The position numbers and the translations under genes were made by a program. From Capnocytophaga sp. (GTDB taxonomy: Bacteria > Bacteroidota > Bacteroidia > Flavobacteriales > Flavobacteriaceae), in contig NZ_JAUNKD010000010.1 of assembly GCF_030532915.1 (NCBI RefSeq), forward strand, positions 22,944 to 86,943: 64,000 nt of DNA, read 5' to 3'. Shown in pieces: positions 26,176-33,862 of the stretch. The number at the start of each line of letters is the position of its first letter. The stretch's first letter is position 1. The notes below the pieces were generated by a model. The model saw only the letters and a program-made list of their open reading frames with translations, made no database searches and was not told the DNA's origin.

Positions 26176-26579
26176 TAATTTTCTTTTTTTTGATTGAAAA
26201 CATTGGTTTTGTCCAAATTCAAAAACGGATTGTTCAAGTTGGGATTGTCCTCAAAATTGTATGCTCCCATTCTTCGGCGGAACAATTCGGTTCGCATTGT
26301 TTGGATTTTGGTTTCCAAATCGGTTTCATCGGCAAAGTTAGCGGTTTCAAAAAGCATTTCTTGATGCAAAATCTGAGCTATTTTTTGCAATTTTCCGATT
26401 TCTTCGGTTTCGAGTGAGGCATCAGCCAGAACCGCTCCCACCGCCACGAGGTTCAATTTTTCGATGGCTTCTTCGGTGTCGTTTGTAAATTCAAAAGTTA
26501 CAGAAGTGTAAATTTTCATCAATTTTCGCACCAGTGTATCGTTTTTTGATACCACTAAAATAACATTTCGTTTCATCAT
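26175..26579 (-). CDS. Small protein with a degenerate receiver-like fold
   Basis: A 134-aa protein, not firmly recognised. The N-terminal 90 residues (VILVVSKNDTLVRKLM, then VAVGAVLADASLE) alternate strands and helices like a response-regulator receiver, but lack a convincing phosphoacceptor Asp and acidic pocket. The C-terminus is Asn-rich. The start is ATG 26579, preceded by GGAG at a good distance; the longer frame to 26615 would run through the promoter box. It is translationally coupled to the pirin gene. Confidence 0.6.
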   Translation of the reverse strand: MMKRNVILVVSKNDTLVRKLMKIYTSVTFEFTNDTEEAIEKLNLVAVGAVLADASLETEEIGKLQKIAQILHQEMLFETANFADETDLETKIQTMRTELFRRRMGAYNFEDNPNLNNPFLNLDKTNVFNQKKEN

Positions 26580-26601
26580 TTTATCTCCTTTTTTTCTGAT
26601 G

Positions 26602-26609
26602 CAAAGGTA
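26602..26609 (-). promoter_or_regulatory. -7 box of the receiver-like/pirin unit
   Basis: CAAAGGTA on the plus strand gives TACCTTTG on the minus strand. It fixes the start of the downstream gene at 26579 or later. Confidence 0.65.
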
Positions 26610-26765
26610 CGACAATAAACAATACCTTTTTCAGCAATTGTATTTTTTAAACTTGCTATATTTTGATATAGTTATTGAGGTTCAATGGGTTTTTAGCAAA
26701 TACTAATGATGTACGCAAACAACGCTCCGAGCGCCCAAGGGGGATTGTAAAGATAAGTTCATTCA

Positions 26766-26859
26766 TTAACGGTTCACAGCTTGGCGTTCGGGCGGGAAAG
26801 TTCCTGCGGACTTTCCCGCTTGAACGTCAGCCCCATTACGCCAAAACCCTTGTTAGCGG
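26766..26859. repeat. Large GC-rich hairpin downstream of the ABC-F gene (attC-like or element end)
   Basis: A 19-bp inverted repeat (26783-26801 with 26810-26828; three G-T type mismatches) with an 8-nt loop. It is enclosed by perfect arms TTGGCGT/ACGCCAA (26781-26787, 26838-26844) and by outer TTAACGG and GTTAGCGG motifs. GC content is far above the surroundings. A short perfect palindrome, CGCTCCGAGCG, lies at 26723-26733. The layout recalls recombination sites or inter-cassette hairpins near accessory genes in Bacteroidota; canonical attC core boxes are not matched. Confidence 0.5.
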
Positions 26860-26870
26860 CTGTATTTTTG

Positions 26871-28457
26871 TCAGAGTTCAATTGTCCGTTCAATGTTTAT
26901 CTGTTCCAAAAATGTTTCATCGTGAGAAACAACAATCAGCGTTCCTTGATATTCATTTATTGCTGTCCTTAGAATCTCTACATTCTGAATATCCAGATTG
27001 TTTGTCGGTTCGTCAAAGATAATAATATCAGGGGATTTACTGTTTATTGTCAAGCAACAAAGTAACAAACGCATTCTCTCGCCACCGCTCAACGCACTAC
27101 AAGATTTGTCCCAATCGTCTTTTGTAAACAAAAAGCGATTTAGTCGGATTTTGATTTCGTGTTCTTGTAATGAAGAACCATTGAATTGTTGGGCTTGTTC
27201 GTAAACTTTCAGTTTGTTATCAAGCAAAGAATAGTCTTGGTCAATGTAAACAGCTTTGTTGTCTGCTCGGTAAATTGTTCCTGTTTGTGGTTTAATGTCG
27301 CCTAAGATGAGTTTTATCAAAGTTGTTTTACCCGAACCATTTTGTCCTTTTAAAGCAATTCGTTCGCCACTTGTAATTTGAAAATTCAAATTGTCTTTCC
27401 AAAGCGGTTGCGTGTTGTAAGCAAAATTGATGTCTTTTGCCGTAAACAAAATTTTCCCTTTGTGTAATGCTGAAGTGCCAAAACCAAATTTCATTTTATC
27501 AATGTCGGGCAGAGCAGAACGAAGTTCTTGTAAGTCTTGTGAAATACCACCGATTTTTTCAGAGTGAACGCTTGCAATTTTAGCTGTACTTCTTTCTGCA
27601 CTATTTTTCAAAGTATTAGAAACAATCTTTGGAAGTCCTGCTTTTCCTAATCCCTTTTGTGCTCTTGTATCTAATTTTTGTTGTCGTTCTATTGTTTCAC
27701 GTTCTTTTTCTTTGGCTTTTCGCAATGCTTTTTCTTTGCTTTGAATGTCTTGACTTAAGGCGTTATTTTCAATTTGCTTTTGCTCTTTGTAAAAGTCGTA
27801 ATTACCGCCATAAACTTTAATTCCTTGTTTACTCAATTCGCAAACTGTGTCTAAAAGGTTGAGCAATTTTCTGTCGTGACTGACAACAATTAAGGAACCT
27901 TTTGTTGCTTGAATGAAATCGTATAAAAGTTGTCTGCCCGAAACGTCCAAATGGTTGCTTGGCTCGTCCAATAAAACCAATTCGGGTTGATGAATGGAAA
28001 TTCCCGCTAAAAAAACTTTTGTTTTTTGTCCGCCACTCAATGTTTCCATTTTTTGCGATAAGTCCAAATTGTTTAATTGCCAATAGTTCAATGCTTCTTT
28101 GCAACGGTCTTCTATTGTCCAATCGTCATTCAATAAATTGAAATTTTCTTCGCTTGTGTTTCCGTTCAAAATTTCTTTCAAAGCGTTCAATTTGTCTTCA
28201 ATTAGTAACACCTGTGCGATGTTCAAATGATTGAATTGTCCGAAAATTTGCGGAACATAATACGGCTCGGTTTCAACGATTATTTGTCCGTATGTTGGTT
28301 GAAGTTCGCCTGCAATAATTTTGAGCAAAGTAGATTTTCCTACTCCGTTGTTGCCGATTAACGCTGTTTTTTCGTGATTATTTACTGCAAGATTGATGTC
28401 GCTAAACAGTAAATCTTTGTTTTGGTGTGTATATGAAATGTTTTGTAAAGTAAGCAT
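26871..28457 (-). CDS. ABC-F family ATPase (possible ribosome protection)
   Basis: A 528-aa protein with two ABC cassettes and no transmembrane segments. Walker A motifs are GNNGVGKST (35-43) and GQNGSGKTT (about 375-383), with signatures LSGGQKTKV and LSGGERMRL and Walker B LVLLDEPSNHLD and IIIFDEPTNNLD. They are joined by a Lys/Glu/Arg-rich linker (about 240-300), the P-site tRNA interaction motif of the family. ABC-F proteins act on the ribosome; some give resistance to macrolides, lincosamides or streptogramins. The sequence does not say which type this is. The ATG at 28457 follows a GGAA Shine-Dalgarno-like run. A GC-rich hairpin downstream and a decayed ORF upstream suggest the gene was acquired. 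Confidence 0.85.
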   Translation of the reverse strand: MLTLQNISYTHQNKDLLFSDINLAVNNHEKTALIGNNGVGKSTLLKIIAGELQPTYGQIIVETEPYYVPQIFGQFNHLNIAQVLLIEDKLNALKEILNGNTSEENFNLLNDDWTIEDRCKEALNYWQLNNLDLSQKMETLSGGQKTKVFLAGISIHQPELVLLDEPSNHLDVSGRQLLYDFIQATKGSLIVVSHDRKLLNLLDTVCELSKQGIKVYGGNYDFYKEQKQIENNALSQDIQSKEKALRKAKEKERETIERQQKLDTRAQKGLGKAGLPKIVSNTLKNSAERSTAKIASVHSEKIGGISQDLQELRSALPDIDKMKFGFGTSALHKGKILFTAKDINFAYNTQPLWKDNLNFQITSGERIALKGQNGSGKTTLIKLILGDIKPQTGTIYRADNKAVYIDQDYSLLDNKLKVYEQAQQFNGSSLQEHEIKIRLNRFLFTKDDWDKSCSALSGGERMRLLLCCLTINSKSPDIIIFDEPTNNLDIQNVEILRTAINEYQGTLIVVSHDETFLEQINIERTIEL

Positions 28458-28570
28458 AATTCCTTTCGTTAAAAGATGAAACAATACAGCAACCGATTTG
28501 CGGTTGTTGTTCTGATTTGTCTGAAAAAAAATTATATTTTACATTTCGTATTGTTTAAGTTTTGTGCCTG

Positions 28571-28578
28571 CAAATATA
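28571..28578 (-). promoter_or_regulatory. -7 box of the ABC-F gene
   Basis: CAAATATA on the plus strand gives TATATTTG on the minus strand, 114 bp upstream of the ATG. A run of eight C residues lies at 28619-28626, near the -33 to -50 zone. Confidence 0.5.
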
Positions 28579-28718
28579 TGATTTTTTTCTTTTAGTACGG
28601 TCGTTCGTAATATAGCCGCCCCCCCCAATAAACGCAATAAAGCTACATTTATCGTTAATATCAGGCAATTAATTATTCAATTTATTTTTCTGCAAAGTTA
28701 CAAAAAATCCAGTTCATT

Positions 28719-28970
28719 TTATCAACAAAAACAGTTACAAGGACGGCAAACCTCGCAAATACACGCCCACGCTTGCCGTCCGCTCCCCAGCGAGGAACGG
28801 TTAAAGCCTATTCGGGGTTGTGCAAGAAAGAGTTTACGGAAGAGGACAGCGAAATTCGTAACATCAAGGATGAGAAGAAACGACCGCTCCTCACCATCAA
28901 CGGACTTCCCATCACCGATTGGTACGGACAGGAATGGAGACAGCTAATCAACCGCTCGAATCGGTTGTAA
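28719..28970 (+). pseudogene. Decayed coding remnant, family unknown
   Basis: A 65-codon open frame (28773-28970) with coding-like, basic/acidic composition and no plausible start or promoter. The adjacent frame upstream (about 28719-28800) also reads like protein (SYKDGKPRKYTPTLAVRS) and runs out just where this one becomes open, suggesting a frameshifted gene end. I do not recognise the family. A perfect 9-bp inverted repeat (GGACGGCAA 28741-28749 / TTGCCGTCC 28773-28781) sits across the junction. The remaining 28458-29110 gap is AT-rich, with only the flanking promoters. Confidence 0.4.
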
Positions 28971-29085
28971 ATGAATACGCATACTTTTTCCTTTCATAGC
29001 TGTATTTCAGTTCCGATGAAAATTTTACAGAAATAAAAAGACAAATTATTAAGTTTGACCATTCCATTTACCTGCAAAAAATCCG

Positions 29086-29093
29086 TATTTTTG
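29086..29093 (+). promoter_or_regulatory. -7 box of the HxlR-Crp pair
   Basis: TATTTTTG (TAnnTTTG) followed by CCC, 17 bp before the ATG at 29111. TTG at 29055-29057 gives a rather long spacer. Confidence 0.55.
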
Positions 29094-29110
29094 CCCTAAT
29101 TTTTAGAACG

Positions 29111-29464
29111 ATGGAACAAACAAAAAATCAATATTCGGAAGTACAATCGGTTTTGGACGCGATTGAGGTCATCGGCGGAAAGTGGAAATTTCCGATAATT
29201 TACAGCCTTTGCAACACCAAAAAACGTTTTAAAGAGCTTGAAAACGAGTTGAAAGGCATTTCGCCAAAAGCCCTTTCCAATGCCCTTAAAGATTTGGAAA
29301 TGAACGGACTAATACATCGAGAGGTATTCCCTACCGTTCCCGTTACGGTGGAATACAGCCTCACCCCTTACGGAAAAGACCTCAAACCGATGCTCACCGC
29401 CCTGCAAGAATGGGGCAAAAAACACCGCGAAAAACTCGTGGAGTCGTGCAAAATAAAAACCTGA
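29111..29464 (+). CDS. HxlR family winged-helix transcriptional regulator
   Basis: A 117-aa single-domain regulator. The IGGKWKFPIIYSL opening, the RFKELENELKGISPKALSNALKDLEMNGLI recognition-helix region and the VEYSLTPYGKDL wing are diagnostic of HxlR (PF01638). These proteins usually respond to aldehydes, quinones or disulfide stress. It is followed 13 bp later by a Crp/Fnr-type gene, probably in one transcript. Targets are unknown; the nitroreductase and DJ-1 genes at 34.6-36.1 kb would be typical regulon members, but they are not adjacent. Confidence 0.92.
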   Translation: MEQTKNQYSEVQSVLDAIEVIGGKWKFPIIYSLCNTKKRFKELENELKGISPKALSNALKDLEMNGLIHREVFPTVPVTVEYSLTPYGKDLKPMLTALQEWGKKHREKLVESCKIKT

Positions 29465-29477
29465 AAACCAATAAATT

Positions 29478-30044
29478 ATGAACAAAAACCTATTTTCAAC
29501 ATTTTATCAGCCGTCGGAGCTTTCTGATGAAGAAATGGACATACTCGCCCAAAAACACCGTTATCAAGAGTTGCCCAAAGGCACTATTTTACTCAAACGA
29601 GGCGATGTTTCCAACGAAAATTACATCATTGAGGCGGGTGTGGTGCGTGCCTACACTTTTGATTCGGACAATAACGAAATCACCACACGACTTTTCTTTG
29701 AAAACGAACTTGCCATCGAAACGCTTTCTTTCTTCGGACGAATGCCCTCACCCGAGTTCTTGGAGACCGTAACCGACTGTAAAATATGGAGTTTCCATTG
29801 GGATACGGTGCAGGAACTATACCACTCGATGCCCGCCTTTCGCGAATGGGGACGCTACTGGATGACGCGCGAACTCTTCCTTTCGGAAACCCGAATGCTT
29901 GATTTTAAGACTCTTAGTGCCGAACAACGCTACCGGAAACTCATTGCTGAAAAACCCAAATCCGTTTATGATATTCCGCTGAAATACATCGCCAGTTTTC
30001 TGGGAATTGCCGATGCCACTTTAAGTCGCATTCGGAAAAAGTAA
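29478..30044 (+). CDS. Crp/Fnr family transcriptional regulator
   Basis: A 188-aa protein with an N-terminal cyclic-nucleotide-binding beta-barrel (LPKGTILLKRGDVSNENYIIEAGVVRAY) and a short C-terminal helix-turn-helix (YIASFLGIADATLSRIRKK, about 170-188). There are no Fnr-type cysteines. This compact form is common in Bacteroidota. It lies 13 bp downstream of the HxlR gene. Confidence 0.9.
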   Translation: MNKNLFSTFYQPSELSDEEMDILAQKHRYQELPKGTILLKRGDVSNENYIIEAGVVRAYTFDSDNNEITTRLFFENELAIETLSFFGRMPSPEFLETVTDCKIWSFHWDTVQELYHSMPAFREWGRYWMTRELFLSETRMLDFKTLSAEQRYRKLIAEKPKSVYDIPLKYIASFLGIADATLSRIRKK

Positions 30045-30058
30045 CAAAACGCTGATTT

Positions 30059-30871
30059 TCAATTATTTTTATCAAAAATCAGCGACATTTTTAGGGGCTC
30101 TTTGTCGAACTCTTTGGGCGTGAAGCCAGTAAACTCCTTAAAATCTTTGATAAAATGCGATTGGTCGTAATAATCGTTTTCGTGAGCCAAAGCCGTGAGC
30201 GAGGTTACCCTGCTGTTTAACAAGGTTTTAAGCGTTTTTTGCAACCGAACGATTTTTGTTAATTGCTTGGGGCGTAATCCCACTGCCGACAAAAATTTGC
30301 GTTCCAGCCACCGCTGATTGATGTTGTTTCCTTGCGAAATTTCGGCGATAGATTGCTGTTTATCAGCTTTTAAGATGGAATGTATCGTGGATTTTACAAT
30401 GGCATTTTGAGTGTTAAAATCCGTTAAACGATTCCGCAGAAAAATTTCTATGATTTTAATCCGTTCGGTGTTGGTGATTGCGTTCAACACTTTTAGGGCG
30501 AGTGTTTCTCCTTCATTTCCAAATACTTGACTCAATTCAACGGTGGAATTTTCAATTTTTTTAAAATCGAAATCCGCGAAAGGAAAAAGTCCGTTGGGGT
30601 AAAAACAGACGAGCAGCGTACCTGTTTCGCCAGTAGGTTTTACCTCAAAAGGTTTGGTTAATTGCCCTACAATGAATGACTTAGGCAACAAAAAACTTCT
30701 CTCAGCCGAATGATGTCGATACGCGTCCCCATAGTGAAAAATCATTTTCATACAGCCGTCAGGAACGATGGTATTTCGTTTGGGCGTATGGTTTTTGGCA
30801 CTTTCCAAAACCCAAAAACTCTTCACAAAATCCTGTAAATCAATATGTGGTGTGATTATCTGGGAATTCAT
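30059..30871 (-). CDS. AraC family transcriptional regulator
   Basis: A 270-aa regulator beginning MNSQIITPHIDLQDFVKSFWVLE, the DUF6597-type sensor common in Bacteroidota, followed by a C-terminal AraC DNA-binding domain (SAVGLRPKQLTKIVRLQ, then AHENDYYDQSHFIKDFKEFTGFTPKEF). The frame can be extended to 31000, but a -7 box (CAAAAATA on plus, 30882-30889) lies just 11 bp upstream of ATG 30871, so this start is preferred. It is convergent with the Crp/Fnr gene. Confidence 0.88.
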   Translation of the reverse strand: MNSQIITPHIDLQDFVKSFWVLESAKNHTPKRNTIVPDGCMKMIFHYGDAYRHHSAERSFLLPKSFIVGQLTKPFEVKPTGETGTLLVCFYPNGLFPFADFDFKKIENSTVELSQVFGNEGETLALKVLNAITNTERIKIIEIFLRNRLTDFNTQNAIVKSTIHSILKADKQQSIAEISQGNNINQRWLERKFLSAVGLRPKQLTKIVRLQKTLKTLLNSRVTSLTALAHENDYYDQSHFIKDFKEFTGFTPKEFDKEPLKMSLIFDKNN

Positions 30872-31042
30872 TGTTTTTTTGCAAAAATACAAAATTTGGT
30901 GCTTTTTGGGGAGAAAATACAAAAAAAGGATTTCAAAACCATATAGATATAAATTTTTTGTAAATCGTAATGAAAAAAAATTAAGAGCTATGTAGTTCAA
31001 AATTAGGAAAATAAAAAAAGGAACGAAATATTTCCGCTCCTT

Positions 31043-31639
31043 TCAGTCTCCCTCCAAAAAATCGTTGATAGGTTTGAGTGATTGGTAAATTTGGGCGAAT
31101 TTTCTGGGGGCATCAGCGGTTAGAAAATCAGCTTCCGAAATGGGACAAATCGCTACGAAGTTTTTGAGTTTCAGATAGTCCGCCATTGGGTCGTTTTTGT
31201 CAAATCCTGAGGGCAGGCGTTTGAGTTTGTTGTCCTGACGAAAATCAGTACATTGACGAGAAATTTTCTTTCGAATGGACTCCAACCGCTCTTTTTCAGG
31301 CATATAAATTCCGCCCGCCAAAAAACATTCATTCGGCTGAATATGAAGGTAATACCTTGCTTCAAAATGCTTTTTCCCGTTGCCCAACCGCACACCAAAA
31401 TGCGTTTTATAAGGCGATTTGTCGGCTGAAAAACGCGTATCGCGATAAATGCGGTACAGCGATTTTTCGGCATCTACTTGCAACATTTTCGGCTCAAAAT
31501 CAGCCATTTGCACAAGTAATTGCTCCGTAAAGAAAACAACCGTTTCACGGGCTTTTTCATAATCGCTTTTGTGCGATAGAAACCAGTCCCTACGGTTGTT
31601 TTCGCGGAGTTTTCTCAAAAAATCAAAAACCTGTTCCAT
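31043..31639 (-). CDS. DUF2461 family protein (TIGR02453)
   Basis: A 198-aa protein with the DUF2461 layout: F-L-R-x-L-x-x-N-N-R-x-D-W-F at the start, RIYRDTRFSADKSPYKTH, a YLHIQPNECFLAGGIY strand block, and SIRKKI near residue 125. The family is widespread and of unknown function. It begins 3 bp after the VOC gene stop, so both are probably in one unit. Confidence 0.88.
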   Translation of the reverse strand: MEQVFDFLRKLRENNRRDWFLSHKSDYEKARETVVFFTEQLLVQMADFEPKMLQVDAEKSLYRIYRDTRFSADKSPYKTHFGVRLGNGKKHFEARYYLHIQPNECFLAGGIYMPEKERLESIRKKISRQCTDFRQDNKLKRLPSGFDKNDPMADYLKLKNFVAICPISEADFLTADAPRKFAQIYQSLKPINDFLEGD

Positions 31640-31642
31640 TGG

Positions 31643-32011
31643 CTAATTCATTGAGTGTAAAGCCATTTTGTTGCCTTCGGTGTCAATAAAAATGGCGATG
31701 TATCCCACTTCTTCGCTGATGAAAGTCTTGGGAACGAGGATTTTTCCGCCGTTGGGTTCTACCTTGCTCAGAGCGGTTTGCAGGTCGTTTCCGCCGTTGA
31801 GATAAACCAAAACTCCTTCGGTAGAAGGCTTGTAATCAGCACCTTGTACAATTGCCCCCGATGCGTTTTTGCCATCGCTGGGGAAAAATCCCATTGGCGA
31901 ACCAAAAACCTCGGTGGCGTGAATGGGCAAATCCAAAATGGTTTGGTAAAATGCTACGGCACGATGGAAATCCACCGCAGGAATGTCGATAAAATTCACT
32001 AAATTTTGCAT
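31643..32011 (-). CDS. VOC (glyoxalase-fold) family protein
   Basis: A 122-aa protein of the vicinal oxygen chelate fold: NFIDIPAVDFHRAVAFYQTIL at the start, a central VYLNGGNDL strand and a terminal YIAIFIDTEGNKMALH strand. The conserved terminal E supports a metal site. Substrate unknown. The start is ATG 32011, chosen because the upstream frame extension contains a -7 box (CAAAGGTA, 32038-32045). Confidence 0.88.
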   Translation of the reverse strand: MQNLVNFIDIPAVDFHRAVAFYQTILDLPIHATEVFGSPMGFFPSDGKNASGAIVQGADYKPSTEGVLVYLNGGNDLQTALSKVEPNGGKILVPKTFISEEVGYIAIFIDTEGNKMALHSMN

Positions 32012-32037
32012 ATTTTGACGATTTAATTTTGAAAATG

Positions 32038-32045
32038 CAAAGGTA
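32038..32045 (-). promoter_or_regulatory. -7 box of the VOC-DUF2461 unit
   Basis: CAAAGGTA on the plus strand is TACCTTTG on the minus strand, 27 bp upstream of the ATG. Confidence 0.65.
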
Positions 32046-32149
32046 AAGCTCCTCAAAATCCGAAAATTGTAAAAAAACGACAAAACGCGTTTTTTAATGT
32101 TATGTAAATCGTAAATATGACTAACTCACTTTAAATTATAGCTTTCCAC

Positions 32150-32245
32150 AATTCTCCTTTGAAGAAGGAAGCCTGCTAAAATATAAGGAAATATGCAAAA
32201 TTTTCCCTAAAACTTACATCATCTTACTGCTTAAAAAGGGGAATT
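32150..32245. repeat. Imperfect inverted repeat in the gap left of the R-M remnant
   Basis: AATTCTCCTT (32150-32159) and AAGGGGAATT (32236-32245) are inverted with one mismatch, and a small TCCTT/AAGGA hairpin lies inside the left arm. It may be a decayed MITE-like palindrome. The rest of 32046-32280 shows nothing else. Confidence 0.35.
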
Positions 32246-32280
32246 AGTACCGAAAATCATCTTGATTTAATACATATCCG

Positions 32281-32319
32281 AAACAATTTATTTCTTCATC
32301 TCCTCAACCACTACTTTTG
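32281..32319. repeat. Direct repeat, displaced copy of the DJ-1 gene 3' end
   Basis: 39 bp identical at 38 positions to 34604-34642, which covers the last codons and stop of the DJ-1/PfpI gene plus 7 bp beyond. On the minus strand it still encodes KVVVEEMKK and a stop. It bounds the R-M remnant on the left. Confidence 0.9.
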
Positions 32320-32387
32320 ATAATAAGTTAAAATTTTTTCAGAAGTTGAAGAAAAATAAACCGCATAGAGACATAGGCTTTATTGCG

Positions 32388-32882
32388 TTACTCCTCCGAA
32401 ATTTCGGTTACTTCATCATTCATAAAGGCTTCAAACGAGCCAACTGGTGCAAAATCAATATAAATAGTAGAATAATCGCCTTTGTTTCGCCATAAACGGA
32501 CAGAGTCTGTGCCTTTTTTCATCAGCCATTCGCGAGTTACTAAGTTTCTGTCTTTCAAGCCTAAAACATCTACCAAAAGCCATTGCCCCAACGCCGATTG
32601 TCCGTAGCGTTTGCCTGTTTGTGGGTCAATTTCGGTGTTACTTCCCGATTGCAAACCTTTCATATTGCTTTGCGTAACCAATGCTGGAATGCGTTTTCCG
32701 TTAGGAAGTTGCAGATGAAAACGCACTTCGGGTTTGTATTCTTTGCTTCCTTGGTAGCTTTCACGCACTTTTTCAAACTCAAAAATATTTTTAGTGAAAA
32801 AATCTGGGTGCTTTTGATGAAATTCTCTCGGAATGGGAATATAAACCTCGTTTAAAGGGCGTGGTGTGTTGCTTCCTTTGTT
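32388..32882 (-). pseudogene. C-terminal fragment of an NgoFVII-like restriction endonuclease
   Basis: The frame is open from a TGA at 32883-32885 to the stop at 32388. It reads TPRPLNEVYIPIPREFHQ, HPDFF, then LQLPNGKRIPALVTQ, ALGQWLLVDVLGL, LVTREWLMKKGTDSVRL and YIDF. As I recall, this is the C-terminal DNA-binding region of NgoFVII-family (PLD-type) nucleases. The N-terminal catalytic domain is missing, no ATG is available, and only an internal GTG (32768) could start translation. It follows directly on the stop of the small zinc-ribbon gene. It is therefore a non-functional remnant of the nuclease once paired with the methyltransferase here. Confidence 0.7.
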
Positions 32883-32885
32883 TCA

Positions 32886-33089
32886 CTACTCATTCAACAC
32901 AATTTTAAATTTAATAATCGTATTGCAATTTTCACAATGTATTTTTGTTCCATTATCCACCTCAAATGCGTCTAAATCAAGAGTTTCATCAAGCGGAAAT
33001 TCACAACACGGGCATTCCAAAGAAGTCATAAATCCCAAACGAATAGGAGGTTTTAAAACGCTAATTATCTCTAATTCAAATTCATTCAT
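32886..33089 (-). CDS. Small zinc-ribbon-like protein
   Basis: A 67-aa acidic protein with two Cys pairs, ECPCCEFP and HCENC, about 25 residues apart, consistent with one zinc ribbon. Family not recognised; function unknown. It lies 10 bp downstream of the DUF3883 gene on the same strand and was probably brought in with it. Confidence 0.6.
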   Translation of the reverse strand: MNEFELEIISVLKPPIRLGFMTSLECPCCEFPLDETLDLDAFEVDNGTKIHCENCNTIIKFKIVLNE

Positions 33090-33099
33090 TGAAATAAAA

Positions 33100-33858
33100 T
33101 TAAGAAATTGCAGAAACTAAATGATATTCTTTAATCTCTTTTGATTGGATTATTTTTTCTTCAAACTTTAAGTTTTTTAAAGGATTATCTATCGGTAAAA
33201 AAGTGGGTAAATCATCTAAGTTCAAAACCAAAGTTATGATGTAATCTTTTCCATATTCTTTGGCTTTTAGATATTCGTTTTCCGTTAATCGGAATTTTCC
33301 TTTTTTAGCTCTAATCCCCTTGATTTCAGTTAAAAAAGATTTCTCATTTACATTAACTTGAAAATCATAGCCATCACCATATAACCGTGCGTCTTCAATG
33401 TTCCCGCCTTTGAAAATATCAATGGAATTGTAATTATTCATAAAATATAATTCTGCTTCCAATCCTGTTTCTTGCAACCTTTTAAACCTTGATTTCACGA
33501 TGGGTTTTACCTCTACAAAAATCTCTTTTGCATTAAAATTATCTTTTAGAAATAACTTGACAATATTTGCATACTCAATCACATTTTCATTTCCAAATAA
33601 ACTGTCTATCAGTAATTTTCTATGAATATAAGCATCGCCTTTTTGCCACCAGCCCTTTCTTTTATTTGGGAAAAAAGGGTCGAATAAATCCATTCTGTTT
33701 TTGACAACACTTCCTGTTTCCACAACGCCAAGCGTTACAAAATACTCAAAAAAAGCGTTTTTGGTTTTAAAACCAAATTGCTCAATAAATTCATTATCAA
33801 ATTTAGCCAAGCCGTAGCCCAATAAATTCAATATTTCATAATTTTCGTGCTTTGCCAT
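33100..33858 (-). CDS. DUF3883-like nuclease-fold protein
   Basis: A 252-aa protein. The C-terminal region (about 135-225) has the DUF3883 pattern: GLEAELYFMNN, then GDGYDFQVNV, then FLTEIKGIRAKKG, then LTENEYLKAKEYGKDYIITLVLN. The Asp followed by E-x-K fits a PD-(D/E)xK nuclease core. Proteins of this group often accompany restriction and phage-defence systems. The N-terminal 130 residues are unassigned. It begins 4 bp after the methyltransferase stop and may serve as the restriction component, though this is inference. Confidence 0.65.
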   Translation of the reverse strand: MAKHENYEILNLLGYGLAKFDNEFIEQFGFKTKNAFFEYFVTLGVVETGSVVKNRMDLFDPFFPNKRKGWWQKGDAYIHRKLLIDSLFGNENVIEYANIVKLFLKDNFNAKEIFVEVKPIVKSRFKRLQETGLEAELYFMNNYNSIDIFKGGNIEDARLYGDGYDFQVNVNEKSFLTEIKGIRAKKGKFRLTENEYLKAKEYGKDYIITLVLNLDDLPTFLPIDNPLKNLKFEEKIIQSKEIKEYHLVSAIS

Positions 33859-33862
33859 ATTT

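Noticed and set aside
26766..26859. Classical integron attC site
   Set aside because: The outer boxes do not match the RYYYAAC/GTTRRRY cores and there is no integrase, so only an attC-like hairpin is claimed.
32388..32768. A functional 126-aa protein from GTG 32768
   Set aside because: The homologous frame continues upstream to 32882 without a start; it is the tail of a larger nuclease.
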